DNA from: Pseudoips prasinana
Lineage: Eukaryota; Arthropoda; Insecta; Lepidoptera; Nolidae
Direction of reading: 5' to 3'
Assembly (NCBI GenBank): GCA_951640165.1
Contig: OX621248.1
Span: 1,674,001-1,738,000 of the forward strand
Length of the DNA: 64,000 nucleotides
Numbering within the stretch: the stretch's first letter is position 1; each line of letters begins with the position of its first letter. Positions 55,801-64,000 of the stretch are shown here, in pieces. The position numbers were made by a program, and so were the translations under genes. The notes under the pieces are model-generated. The model saw only the letters and a program-made list of their open reading frames with translations, made no database searches and had not been told where the DNA came from.

Positions 55801-56036
55801 GAATAGCAGGGCTGCCGGGGACTGGGGGCCGCGGTTTGGTTGTGTCCATCATTTGAGGGGATTTGCCATAATCGCCACGCTTGGCAGACGGGTTGGCGAT
55901 CGCAGTAAGGTGGACATGGTACTCAGGAGAACGCTGCTGCCCGTTCTCTGGTATATATTCCCTCGGGACGACTTTTACGTCCCCCCACGGGATGAGAGGG
56001 GGTGGTGATATTCTTAGGCCGTCACCACACAGCAAA
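52855..56036 (-). mobile_element. Full-length RTE-type retrotransposon, minus strand
   Basis: 5' end at 56036 (TTGCTGTGTGGTGACGG), ORF, and (GATGAT)n tail at 52855-52875. It is flanked by a 12-bp target duplication GTTTAAGTTAAT (52843-52854 and 56037-56048). It shares ends and organisation with 1321-4499. Confidence 0.93.
52877..55852 (-). CDS. RTE retrotransposon endonuclease-reverse transcriptase polyprotein
   Basis: 991 residues from MMDTTK (ATG at 55852), intact. The endonuclease has LATYNTRTLRSDEK, VVMGDFNAKLG, NEIDFILSTRR and GSDHRLVRG. The RT has NNKAPGDDGVTAELLK, YRPITLLSHVYKLFSRV, FVDYEKALDSIE (L replaces the usual F), RGVRQGDVISPKLF and RRFADDIVV. The frame stays open upstream to 56035 with no in-frame ATG before MMDTTK, only a TTG at the very end. 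The other copy is frameshifted there, so I take the shared ATG. It is very similar along its length to the protein at 1508-4480. Apart from F-to-L in motif A, the key residues are kept; activity is possible but unproven. Confidence 0.92.
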   Translation of the reverse strand: MMDTTKPRPPVPGSPAIPSRGNSRGYGRAGGAKNPRQIPRYQHRRPLALATYNTRTLRSDEKITELEEELSRLHWDIVGLSEVRREGEDSIILKSGNLLYYREGDQISQGGVGFIVHKSLVNNLVKIESVSTRVAYLILRITKRYSLKVIQVYAPTSTHSDDEVEVMYEDISRAIHTSNSYFTVVMGDFNAKLGKRFGNELRVGQFGTGDRNPRGQMLADFMEKEGLFMMNSFFRKPDHRKWTWVSPDGKTKNEIDFILSTRRQMFNDVSVINAVKTGSDHRLVRGSLNLNVKLQRSRLIKSTLRPLPIHVQNPEPFQLELQNRFECLADCEEVDSYYDRLVEIVHTAGSKVFKARRTNRTKKISDFTLQLMEDRRKMVLTSSDDATRCRQLNRQISKSLTRDTRQFNTISIKEAIERNKGSKVFARALSVGQSQPTKLKTEDGRIVTSKPELLGEIEKFYGQLYTTTQPPVKSHASDPRARLTRHYTEDIPDVSLYEIRMALKQLKNNKAPGDDGVTAELLKAGGTPILRALQKLFNSVILDGQTPQAWHRSVVVLFFKKGDKTLLKNYRPITLLSHVYKLFSRVVTNRLARRFDDFQPSEQAGFRKGFSTIDHIHTLRQVIQKTEEYNKPLCLAFVDYEKALDSIETWAVLRSLIRCQIDYRYIEVIKCLYENATMSVRLQDQISKPIHLQRGVRQGDVISPKLFTAALEDVFKLLDWKGFGINVNGEYITHRRFADDIVVMAETMEDLGTMLDDLSRVSQQVGLKMNMDKTKIMSNVHVAPTQLKVGDSALEVVENYIYLGQTIQLGRSNFEKEVNRRIQLGWAAFGKLRNIFSSKIPQCIKSKVFDQCVMPVMTYGTETWSLTMGLIRRLKVTQRAMERAMLGVSLRDRIRNDEIRRRTKVTDIARRIAKLKWQWAGHIARRADGRWGRKVLEWRPRTGRRSVGRPPTRWTDDLVRVAGNRWMRIAQDRQLWRSMGEAFVQQWTSFG

Positions 56037-56084
56037 GTTTAAGTTAATATGGCGACCTAATTTAGGGCTATTTAGCCACATTAT

Positions 56085-56420
56085 TGGTAGTATCTTCGTG
56101 TTCCGGGTTCAGTTCCCGTGCAGGACAACTATTTGTGTAACCCATAAATATTTGTACTCATTCTGGATGTACTTTGTGTGCCTCAGTTATATGTTTGCAA
56201 AGTACCCGCGACACAGGGATTATCACACTAATATTATAAAGGCGAAAGTTTGTGAGTGTGTATGTTTGTTACTTCTTCACGCTAAAACTACCGAACGGAT
56301 TTTGATGAAACTTTGTAGTAACAGAGCATATATATCCTAATAGAGGCTATAATTTATAAACATTAACGTGGGTAAAACCGCGGGGCACAGCTAGATTAAC
56401 CTAAAGCGGGCATTGTCTTT
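56085..56420 (+). mobile_element. SINE family C split by a Helitron-like element
   Basis: 'gtgttccgggttcagttccc', 'gtgtaacccataaatatttg' and 'gcgacacagggatta' run to 56222. The SINE end 'ttaacctaaagcgggcattgtc' resumes at 56395. Confidence 0.8.
56223..56394 (+). mobile_element. Helitron-like H2, complete, within a SINE
   Basis: TCACACTAATATTATAAAGG to 'gtaaaaccgcggggcacagctag'. The host SINE shows where it went in, with no target duplication, as expected for Helitrons. Confidence 0.85.
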
Positions 56421-56942
56421 AAACAAAATATAAAGTAGGCTATTTGGTTTCACTTTAAACAAACCAAGATTAATTAATGTTTTTAAACTTTCGCCATTTG
56501 TACACATTTTGATGTATTGTGGACATGGGTCGCAATGGCGATAATAATTTACGGTAAATCATTACCTTTAGGTTACCCGTCGTTTCGGCATGGATTGCAC
56601 CAGCCGTGATCACGGGTCGACTGGTGTAGCTCGGAAGCGTTGTCTCCGTGAAGGGTTTCGGTATCTACCCACGCCTGTCTTGATATTTTTCCTTAGTTTC
56701 TTGTACAAAACTGTCGGTACACACAACACTAATGACATCAGCGCCCGGGCGCACTACATTGGTTACGCGACGATGGCACTTTGTGATTACAGGATTCCAA
56801 GATGGTGAGAGGCGGTATCCGTCTTCCTGGTTGAAATTGATATGTTTGTTTATTTCAACCGCTTCGCTAAAATACCAAGATAAAGTTATGAATTGAATAA
56901 TGCATTTTATTTATTTTCTAAACCGTAGGTAGGTAGATGTTT

Positions 56943-57365
56943 GAAGGAGGCCGATCCCGCTCGTAAGCGGAGGAGGCGTCGGGGTGGCGGCGGCAGCCGT
57001 TAGCCCAAATCCCCTCGGGGCCGCGGCGGCAGTGTGAGAAGTGTCTTCTACTGCCGCCACGTACAAGCGGCTCCGGGATGACAGCGATCTGTTTGTGGCG
57101 CAGTCGCTGTGCCGTACTGGCAGGAGTCGGCAATAGGGGAGGGCAATCCAAAGGAGCCCTCCCAGGGTACGTGTCCCGACCATCTGGGACATAGCGCAAA
57201 AGGGGGGTACCGGATCAGCAAATCCGCGTTCCCGGGACTCCCCCATCAGGCGCCAAGAGAAGTCCACGGCAGGTAGGTTTAGTCGGTGCAAGTCCGACAT
57301 ACCCACCCGCAGACACTTTTTGCGGGTGGCCTGCGAAGACATTCCCCCTGCCTTATCAAAAAAAA
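56943..57365 (+). mobile_element. Poly(A)-tailed retroposon with 16-bp target duplication
   Basis: A GC-rich ~420-bp block ending in A10 (57357-57366), flanked by AGGTAGGTAGATGTTT at 56927-56942 and 57366-57381. Motifs include 'ggtaggtttagtcggtgcaa' and 'acccacccgcagacac'. It looks like a 5'-truncated LINE 3' end or a GC-rich SINE. The antisense ORF at 56911-57342 is a by-product of its base composition. Confidence 0.75.
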
Positions 57366-57719
57366 AGGTAGGTAGATGTTTAATGTCAGTGTGGAGTGAC
57401 GAAAGTTGTCGCCGCGCTAAATACCATCTAAAATTCGGGCAGACATTTATTACAGAGTCCTTACTTTCTCCCGGTATACCCCCCTCCTTTTTACGTGATA
57501 ATATATCTGTGCAGAAATATATCGCAAGTAGCTTTATATCGCGGAAATTGCACTCATCACTGCGTAAACGTGGAGGCCGAGGGGAGGGGGTGTTAATTAG
57601 ACTGGCGCATTAAATTAACCATATAACAAAGTTGGACTATATGTACCATCTGTTAGGTAAAGGCATCATAATCTGCTACACAATTCATTATTTAATTAAT
57701 CATACAGGCAATTTATTTG

Positions 57720-58115
57720 CTGCTGAGTTAATTGCGCTTGGTCTTCTCAGTCAGGGGCATTGGATCCGGTGGTAGCATTAAAACGCGACCGTCATTTTAA
57801 ACACAAGGTCCGTTATAATAATAATACTGAATTCATACCCTAATATAGACAGAACCAAACAGACAATATGTAGTAAAATATAAATTTCAATAATTAAACC
57901 TAAACATAATCTCCTTGACAATAACTTAATACAAGCTAGCTAAATATCACTACTATTATAAAATAAATTGTATAAATGTTTTAAAAATCCTGTACCTAAA
58001 TATCTATAATAAGTAACTAGAAATAATAACTGTATTACTACAAACATGTTCTGACTATCAACAAGCGCTTTTTTAAAGTCTACGTGAATAAAAACCTTTT
58101 TTTATTTTATTAATT
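57720..58115 (+). mobile_element. LINE L3 3' end, longest copy
   Basis: 'ttggatccggtggtagcatt', 'aacacaaggtccgttataat' and 'gacaataacttaatacaagc' to 'gtctacgtgaataaaaacc' and the T/A tail. The first ~100 bp may be the end of a coding region, but no domain is recognisable. Confidence 0.65.
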
Positions 58116-58185
58116 TATTTTATTATTCTTTTTGGGCCGGAAACCATACAGCTGATTCATATATGAAAGCTAAATAAGATTATGA

Positions 58186-58385
58186 CTGCACGTGTGGCGC
58201 AGCGGCTAAGATAGTCGCCTGGCCGCTTCGTGTCGTGGGTTCGAGTCCCGCGCCGGACAACTATTTGTGTGACCCATAAATAGTTGTTATGAGTCTGGAT
58301 GTAATTTGTGTCCGTTTAATTATGTTTGTAAAGTACATCGTGACATAGGGGTTAGATTCCCTAGTGCGAGCGTTGTCTTTATTGC
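58186..58385 (+). mobile_element. SINE family C, full length
   Basis: 'ctgcacgtgtggcgcagcgg', B-box 'gggttcgagtcccgcgcc', 'gtgacccataaatagttgtt' and 'gcgagcgttgtcttt'. Confidence 0.88.
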
Positions 58386-58729
58386 AAAATAAAAAATAGA
58401 GTCCATAAGCCAACTATATTGTTTTATATTACAACAGCTTGGAACAAATTATAGCCAATGACTCGCGCTCTGCGCACGCTCAACCAGGTCGCTGAAATAG
58501 TAGACTTGCTCACTGAACGACTTCACAAGGGCGGCTTATTTGATTGTATGTTATTAGTTGTTTAGAAATGTACATAATACGCAATTGAATTGTAATTGTA
58601 ACTTTTCTATCGCATTAGGTTCCCTGTAATTAAGTTGGGTCCAATAAATAAATATATGACATTCCGAAAGCATACCCTATTTATTAAATATCGGTTCCCA
58701 AACTACAGAGAAATCGAGTATCATGATCA

Positions 58730-59163
58730 TCATCATGTCAGACGAATGACGTCCACTTCTGGACAAAGATCTCCCCAAATTTCCAAAGTGGAGTGGTGTC
58801 CATCAATTGGAGGATATGTCATAATCGCTACGCTTGGCAGACGGGTCGGCGATCGCAGTATGGTGCTCATAGTATACAGAGAGACGCTGCTGCCCGTTAT
58901 CCAGTATATCATCATCATCATATCAGCCGAAAGACGTCCACTGCTGAACAAAGGCCTCCCCCAAGGATCTCCACAATAGCCGGTCCTGCGCTGCCCGCAT
59001 CCAACGGCTTCCCGCGACCCACACAAGATCGTCGGTCCACCGTGTAGGAGGCCTGCCCACGCTGTATATATATCCAGTATATATTCCCTCGGAACGACTT
59101 CTACGCCCCCTACGGGATGAAATAGGGTTGGATATTCTTTGCCATCAACCACACAGTTCAAAT
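58730..59163 (-). mobile_element. Internally deleted RTE derivative, itself interrupted
   Basis: On the minus strand the RTE 5' leader (from ~59160, 'cccgtaggggg', 'ccaagcgtagcgattatgac') runs to TTGATGGACACCACT. It then jumps to the RTE 3' end 'tttggggagatctttgtcc' and the tail at 58730. It contains the insertion 58910-59070. Confidence 0.8.
58910..59070 (-). mobile_element. 5'-truncated RTE inserted into an RTE derivative
   Basis: (ATC)n then 'agccgaaagacgtccactgc' up to 'ggcctgcccacgctg', flanked by TATCCAGTATAT at 58898-58909 and 59071-59082 (12-bp target duplication). Confidence 0.88.
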
Positions 59164-59199
59164 CGGGGAAAATAAACATGCGAATTGATAACTCCCTTC

Positions 59200-59478
59200 T
59201 TTTATTCGAAGTTCTTTAAAATCTTTATTTAAAAGAGAGGTACGACATAGCGTTTATTCGCTCAAAGAGCAGTCCGACTGGGGAAGTACCTCCACCTTAC
59301 AGAAGACATTCCTTAATAATAACATTAATAATTTTAATGTTGTGTTTCCGAGTGTGAGTAAGGTCGCCAGAGCTCATTGGGGTGGGCGGAAGGGTCAGCA
59401 ACACTTGTTTGCTGACTGTTAAAGGCCGACAACGCACCCGCGCCTCTGGTGTTGTGAGTGTCCATGGGCGGCATCCTT
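59200..59478 (-). repeat. Dispersed repeat family R, with satellite-like end
   Basis: The reverse complement matches 26380-26500 ('caatgagctctggcgacctt', 'gtacttcccca') and continues into 'ggactgctctttgagcgaat', which resembles one start of the 78-bp satellite unit. Confidence 0.65.
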
Positions 59479-59479
59479 T

Positions 59480-59536
59480 CTGAAAAATATTCAATGTACA
59501 GTTTTGACTTTCCTACGATTTAATTATATGTATAGA
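59480..59536 (-). mobile_element. Helitron H1 5' fragment
   Basis: 'aaaatattcaatgtacagtt' to 'atatgtatag', the reverse of the H1 start. Confidence 0.7.
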
Positions 59537-59660
59537 TTACACCCAGACTCAGGACAAACAGACATGTTCATGCACACAAATATTTGTCCTGGGTAGGAAT
59601 CCCAACCACGACCTCCGGCGTGAAAAACAAGCATTTGCCAACCACGCCAATAGGCCCGTC
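59537..59660 (-). mobile_element. SINE family A, 5' half
   Basis: 'acacccagactcaggacaaac', B-box region altered ('ggaatcccaaccacgacc') and head 'aaccacgccaataggcccgtc'. Confidence 0.75.
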
Positions 59661-59827
59661 TAATGTCTTGCTATAGTTTATTGTGAAACTAGGGAACCTT
59701 GCGTGGCTGACACGGGTTTTTATTACCCTGGTTCGGAAATTCCTAAAGCAGTAATTATAAGAACAATTACAACTCCTTCGTACATCATATCAATACTTTA
59801 CATTTGAATATAACAAACAAAACAATA

Positions 59828-60146
59828 CAGAATAATAATAAAATCGTAAGAAAGTCAAAACTGTACATTGAGTATTTTTTTAAAACGATACTTGGGGCTT
59901 GATCTACAATCGATATCGAAACCAAAAATATAGTTTTTAGAATTTTTGTATGTGTTTCTGTTTGTCTGTATGTATGTCCGGGCTAAACTCAAAAAGTATT
60001 GCATGGATTTACTTCAAATTTTGTATGAATATTACTAAGAGTTCAGCTCAACATATAGGCTACATATTATCACGCTATCACATACGGGGGAGGAGCTGTG
60101 ATAATTAATAAAGCTTTACGCGGGTAAAACCGCGGGGCATAGCTAG
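59828..60146 (+). mobile_element. Helitron-like H1
   Basis: 'aataataaaatcgtaagaaag' to 'cgcgggtaaaaccgcgggg' and CTAG at 60143-60146. Confidence 0.8.
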
Positions 60147-60149
60147 TAC

Positions 60150-61620
60150 CTACAGAATAATATAACTGTCAGCATGGTATGAGTACCACAGGTATTCTCC
60201 TAATACGCTATAGAAAGCTCACCCTGGGCTTGTAAAAATTAGGTCAGGGACATGATTAAGTGAAGATATTTACAAGTGAGGGGGACGGGAGATTGATGGT
60301 GCAGACGTGGTTATTGTAACACGGAGTGATGGCTGAATGGAGTTCGAGACTCGGTAATGTCCTACCGTCGTCTTAGTACTTGAGTGCCCCAACGTCTATT
60401 TATGATTTCGAAATGGAGGTATTGTTTTAAAATATTTAGGGTACTGTTAAAGCACAGAAAAAAGTACCTACTTCTTTCTCTGATGTAACAGTATCCTAAA
60501 CCAGGTCTGGTAGAACGTTCTCTAACTTGTTGGGATACCTACTTATCTTGGGAGCGATCTTGTATTTGAAATTTATCATAGTACGTTACTAGTCAATCCA
60601 TTTCATTTGATTCCCATATTGTGGCAGTTGTGTAATATGTTATCCGTCATTTTCTGACCGCTGCCATCTTGAACCAATTTCTAACAAACAAAACTTAGAA
60701 CACTCTTGACAAATTCACCTATTAAACAAAAAAAGAAATCAAAATCGGTTCATCCGTTCGAGGGCTACTATGCCACAGACATACAAACACACATACACGT
60801 CAACGAAGCTGTTGAGAACACCATTTTTGCGTCGGGGATTAACTAGGTAATTTCCACAACCGATTTTTTTTATCATATTATAGGCAAGCAATAGCTATTC
60901 AGTACGGATTTGAATAATTAATTAGTGATTTTTTAATTGTGATATTATGATCGGATTGATTACTATAATCACAATACAGTAATATATCAAAGATATGATA
61001 TGAATATATCAGAGTTATTTTTTATCAAGACGCGTGTGTCAGCTTGGAATCGATATAATAAGTATATAACTTTAGGTATATATTTCATGTTGGTAGATAA
61101 GATAATATTCATATTCATTCATTCATTTATTCATTCAATTTAGTATTACATTTAGTAGATTTATAATTAAATACGGTATTCATAAAAAGGCGGTAGTCTT
61201 ACATTTTGGTGGCGACGGGCGGATGTACGTCATACTTGTTTGTCGCATAAACACGTTTCACAAATTGTTTGTCGTCTATTATAAAACGTGTGTCCCGATA
61301 GGTTTGAGAATCATTCTTGTTCGAAACGTTGACCGGAGCGGAGCTCTCGGTGGGAAGATTCAGTTCGAACAAATTTAAATTAGCAGTTATGCTATTAGTG
61401 TCGAATCTATTGGAACTGCCGTACTGAACACACAGAGTAATTCAAAGCTAAGTAAACTTTGGTGTAAGGTGTAAAGTAATCTTATTTATAACAATTTATA
61501 TTTTAGAACTTGGTATATCTGGCTATATCTATATTTAATACACATCTATTTAGTATTACCTAACACTTGCGTGTGGGTGAGTTTTTGTTGGACATATTTT
61601 ATAAGGTTTCGTTGAAAAAC
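60150..61620. other. No gene recognised; one common repeat and a microsatellite
   Basis: Positions ~60660-60845 hold a common insect repeat ('cggttcatccgttcgagggc', 'accatttttgcgtcgggg'). Positions 61107-61137 are (ATTC)n-like. 'ttttggtggcgacgggcgg' at ~61197 looks a little like a retroviral-type primer site, but no LTR pair is visible. Confidence 0.45.
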
Positions 61621-61628
61621 AAAACTAA

Positions 61629-62107
61629 ACAAATTTTACTTATAACTAATTATGCGTAATGCACTTCTCGTAAACTCACTCAGAGAACACACGAATAGGT
61701 CAGTCTCAGCTGCTATAAGGTTAAGTGTACAGAGAGCACGCGTCAGGGGCGCCTCATGTACAAGATTAGTCCGACCACGCGGTTCCACTAGCAATCGCGG
61801 CCGTCTCCTTCTCCAAACATACCTGTCCGGGACACACAGGGCAATCTGTTCTAAAACATCAGCATTATGAATTTGACCCCTAAATATTTTAAAAAGATAT
61901 GATGTTAGTGCCTGTTCCCTTCGAACTCTTATTTCATTGTATACCACCATGCCTAAAATAAACAGAGTGGGATACATCAAAGGATATAATCCATAATTTC
62001 GCTTATACAAACATCTAATAAATTTATTTTGAACACGTTCAAGCATGAGGCTATACTTAGCTTCATGTGGTGCCCAGATGACTGCATTACATTCAAGTTG
62101 ACTCCTA
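61629..62107 (-). pseudogene. LINE reverse transcriptase C-terminal region, second copy
   Basis: The minus-strand protein ECNAVIWAPHEAKYSLMLER, VQNKFIRCLYKRNYG, YPTLFILGMVVYNEIRVRRE and RTNLVHEAPLTRALCTLN matches 24780-25200 closely. It extends further upstream into typical RT sequence. The 3' UTR is cut just after the stop. Confidence 0.78.
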
Positions 62108-62184
62108 AGTCATGATCCGATTGGACTACTAGCGACATGACTCTGAAGAAGTTGGTGCTTTCTCAGGCGTGGGCGCGTAGTATC

Positions 62185-62332
62185 GCGAATTCCTGGACTT
62201 CGGGCTGATACTGAGAAAATGTCTTAACAGAAAAATCCAAAAAGTTTTTTGAGAAAAATCCCTTCATCACTTTTTTGCCAACCCAGAATTTAACCCAGGA
62301 TCTCATTATTTGCGATTGAACACGCTATAAAA
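62185..62332 (-). mobile_element. SINE family E, 5' part
   Basis: 'gacttcgggctgatactgag', 'ttgccaacccagaatttaac' and the head 'tttgcgattgaacacgct', as at 36970-37080. Confidence 0.6.
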
Positions 62333-62334
62333 AT

Positions 62335-62690
62335 AAAAAAATAAAATAAATAAGGTTTTTATGCACGTAGACTTTAAAAAAGCGCTTGTAAATAGTCAGA
62401 ACATGTTCGTAGTAATATATAAATATTATATAATTATTTCTAGGTACCTACATATAGATATTTAGGTACACGGATTATAGGAAATAATTTACAATAAGAT
62501 TTATTTTATAATAGTAACGATATTTAGCTAACTTATATTAAGTTATTGTCAAGGATCATGTGTAGGTATAATTAACTAAATTTTAGCTATTACTACGAAT
62601 TAAATGTTATTATTATGGCGGACCTTGTGTTTATAACGACGGTCGCGCTTTAATGCTACCACCGGATCCAATGCGCCCGCTACGGCTAGA
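62335..62690 (-). mobile_element. LINE L3 3' end
   Basis: A/T tail at 62335, 'ggtttttatgcacgtagact', 'tatattaagttattgtcaag' and 'gcggaccttgtgtttataac' to 'ccggatccaatgcgcc'. Confidence 0.65.
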
Positions 62691-62699
62691 CCAACAAGA

Positions 62700-63240
62700 C
62701 AGCCTACGGATTCGAATTATAATTCTAGAAGGACAATTAAATTATTATGCTACATGACCAGAAAGAGTTCAGAATCAATATGCATTATGTGTTCTCCAAA
62801 GCGCCTATAACCATATCACCAACCTACAGTCTACTTCTATAGGTGTTCTTTTTTTCGTGCCAAAAAAAGTTCCATGTAAACTTTTTGGCCTCCCTAAGAC
62901 ATGAAACCAGGGCTTTTATCTACTCATTATGGCCCATTATCAATGGTTAAAACTGCCGGTAGACTAACGAGGCAAGGCTTATAAGATATTTACTTAGACT
63001 AAGCGCTCTCAAGTTTGACGCTGTAATATTCGCAAACAGTTAATGTGTGTGAAATTCTAATATGTTTACGTTGGCTGCAAACATAATGCATGAAATTTCA
63101 ACAAAGCAGACATTAGGTACCTGCTAACTATCTATTGAAGCATTTAAGTTCTCATCTCCCGAGTTTATGTTTAATTATTTCCTCTAACCGACCAAGAGTT
63201 TTAAGTAATTACATGAAACATAATAGTAAATATATATGTT
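62700..63240. other. No recognised feature
   Basis: AT-rich, no supported ORF. Confidence 0.4.
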
Positions 63241-63249
63241 GTTCCATTA

Positions 63250-63322
63250 ATCATAATCATCATAATATTAGCCCAAATATGCCCAGCGCTGGACGAGGGT
63301 CTACCCCAAGGATCTCCACGAT
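63250..63322 (-). mobile_element. RTE 3'-terminal fragment, diverged
   Basis: 'aatcatcataatattagccc', 'cagcgctggacgagggtcta' and 'aaggatctccacgatg'. Confidence 0.7.
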
Positions 63323-63339
63323 GACCAGAATGAATGAAT

Positions 63340-63395
63340 TTTGTGTCATGTTCTATTTGACACAAATATTTGTGTCAGATAGAACATGACACAAA
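63340..63395. repeat. 56-bp near-perfect palindrome
   Basis: TTTGTGTCATGTTCTATTTG ACACAAAT is followed with no spacer by its reverse complement, with one mismatch. It lies between two RTE 3' fragments. Confidence 0.9.
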
Positions 63396-63440
63396 TGACA
63401 CAATATTAGCCGAAAAACGTCCACTGCTGGACAATAAAAA
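63396..63440 (-). mobile_element. RTE 3'-terminal fragment, very short
   Basis: 'caatattagccgaaaaacgt' and 'ccactgctggacaa', the reverse of the RTE end. Confidence 0.6.
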
Positions 63441-63532
63441 AATATGAACGAATAACTACAAAAAAATATTAAAAAGGTCCAAATTATCTGCTGTAAATAA
63501 ATTCTTTACAATTTATTTTATTAAATACTAAA

Positions 63533-63668
63533 TTGGACGGATATTTGTGTGCATGAACATATCTGTTTGTTCTGAGTCTGGGTGTAATTATCTATATAAG
63601 TCTGTGTTTACAAAAGAAAAGTAGTGTAGCTATTATATCAGTTGGCCGTGTGTGAAAAGATTGGGATA
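63533..63668 (+). mobile_element. SINE family A, head and part of tail missing
   Basis: 'gatatttgtgtgcatgaaca', 'gttctgagtctgggtgtaat' and 'atcagttggccgtgtgtga'. Confidence 0.75.
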
Positions 63669-63710
63669 TTTCTGCACCCATCTAAGCTTATGAAATCATT
63701 ATACCTCTAA

Positions 63711-63802
63711 GGGTCTGTTTCACAATGTAAGAATAAAGTGTCGGATAGCTAACTTACATATAAATAAACTGACAGATATAAGTTCTGGATAAAACACGTA
63801 CG
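63711..63802 (+). mobile_element. Partial copy of the 289-bp MITE
   Basis: GGGTCTGTTTCACAATG preceded by TAA, then 'ggatagctaacttacatata' and 'ctgacagatataagttctgg'. It matches the reverse complement of the right end of 31824-32112. Confidence 0.75.
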
Positions 63803-64000
63803 AAAGTCAAATAAATAAACGTTAAATGTTAATATCAACAGATGCATTTTGTTTGTTGCAGTGTTTCGGTACTATTCGGTAGTGTTTTTCTTAGTGGTGT
63901 CGGATTTATGTGCGGTTCCGTTACACGATCAAAAAATTCATTCATTTCGTCTTCAATAGTATCAAATATTACCATTTTATTAAATTATTCGCAATAAAAC

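Noticed and set aside
52931..56008. Antisense ORFs of 74-157 residues opposite the RTE genes
   Set aside because: They overlap the well-supported EN-RT coding sequence and are mirrored in both copies only because the genes are similar.
56911..57342. 143-residue minus ORF
   Set aside because: It lies wholly within the GC-rich poly(A)-tailed retroposon on the opposite strand, with low-complexity Pro/Ala stretches and no recognisable domain.
61190..61215. Primer-binding-site-like TGGTGGCGACGGGC after ...TTACA
   Set aside because: No LTR pair, gag or pol is visible nearby, and I could not match it to a specific tRNA 3' end.

Overview
The window looks like nuclear DNA of a moth or butterfly (Lepidoptera). 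It is AT-rich and packed with repeats. The repeats fit that order: Helitron-like elements with CTAG 3' ends, tRNA-derived SINEs ending in ATT repeats, an RTE-type LINE with a (GATGAT)n tail, and Jockey/CR1-type LINEs. I find no host protein-coding gene I can support. Every long ORF is a transposable-element protein or a by-product of tandem repetition, and species cannot be told from this window alone.

Layout. 1-4.5 kb: Helitron end, SINE pieces, and a full-length RTE retrotransposon with an intact 990-residue EN-RT protein, inserted into an older inverted RTE derivative. 5-9.3 kb: a TAA-flanked MITE with internal duplications, a ~2 kb inverted-repeat-bounded element holding a decayed unclassified TE protein, and a SINE split by a near-perfect foldback element. 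10-18.4 kb: SINEs, Helitrons, a MITE, LINE tails. 18.6-22.4 kb (minus): a CR1-like LINE broken by frameshifts. 22.4-26.3 kb: SINE cluster, a 5S-rRNA-derived SINE, LINE fragments. 26.5-27.8 kb: a 78-bp satellite of 17 units with a 390-bp higher-order repeat. 28.4-32.1 kb: nested insertions around an intact Tc1-like transposon. 32.6-38.3 kb: LINE tails, SINEs, a second 5S-derived SINE. 38.3-42.8 kb (minus): a decayed LINE with a PHD-like/coiled-coil ORF1 and two tandem ~380-bp 5' UTR monomers. 43-52 kb: SINEs, Helitrons, a mariner remnant. 52.9-56.0 kb (minus): a second full-length RTE with an intact ORF and a 12-bp target duplication. 56-64 kb: retroposed fragments, RTE deletion derivatives, LINE tails and a 56-bp palindrome.

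The only genes that look functional are the two RTE polyproteins and the Tc1-like transposase. The RTE enzymes are the obvious drivers of the many 5'-truncated RTE ends and the internally deleted RTE derivatives here. The SINE families (called A-E below) have different tRNA-like heads, but A-D share body segments. Family names are from my recognition of motifs, not from any search.
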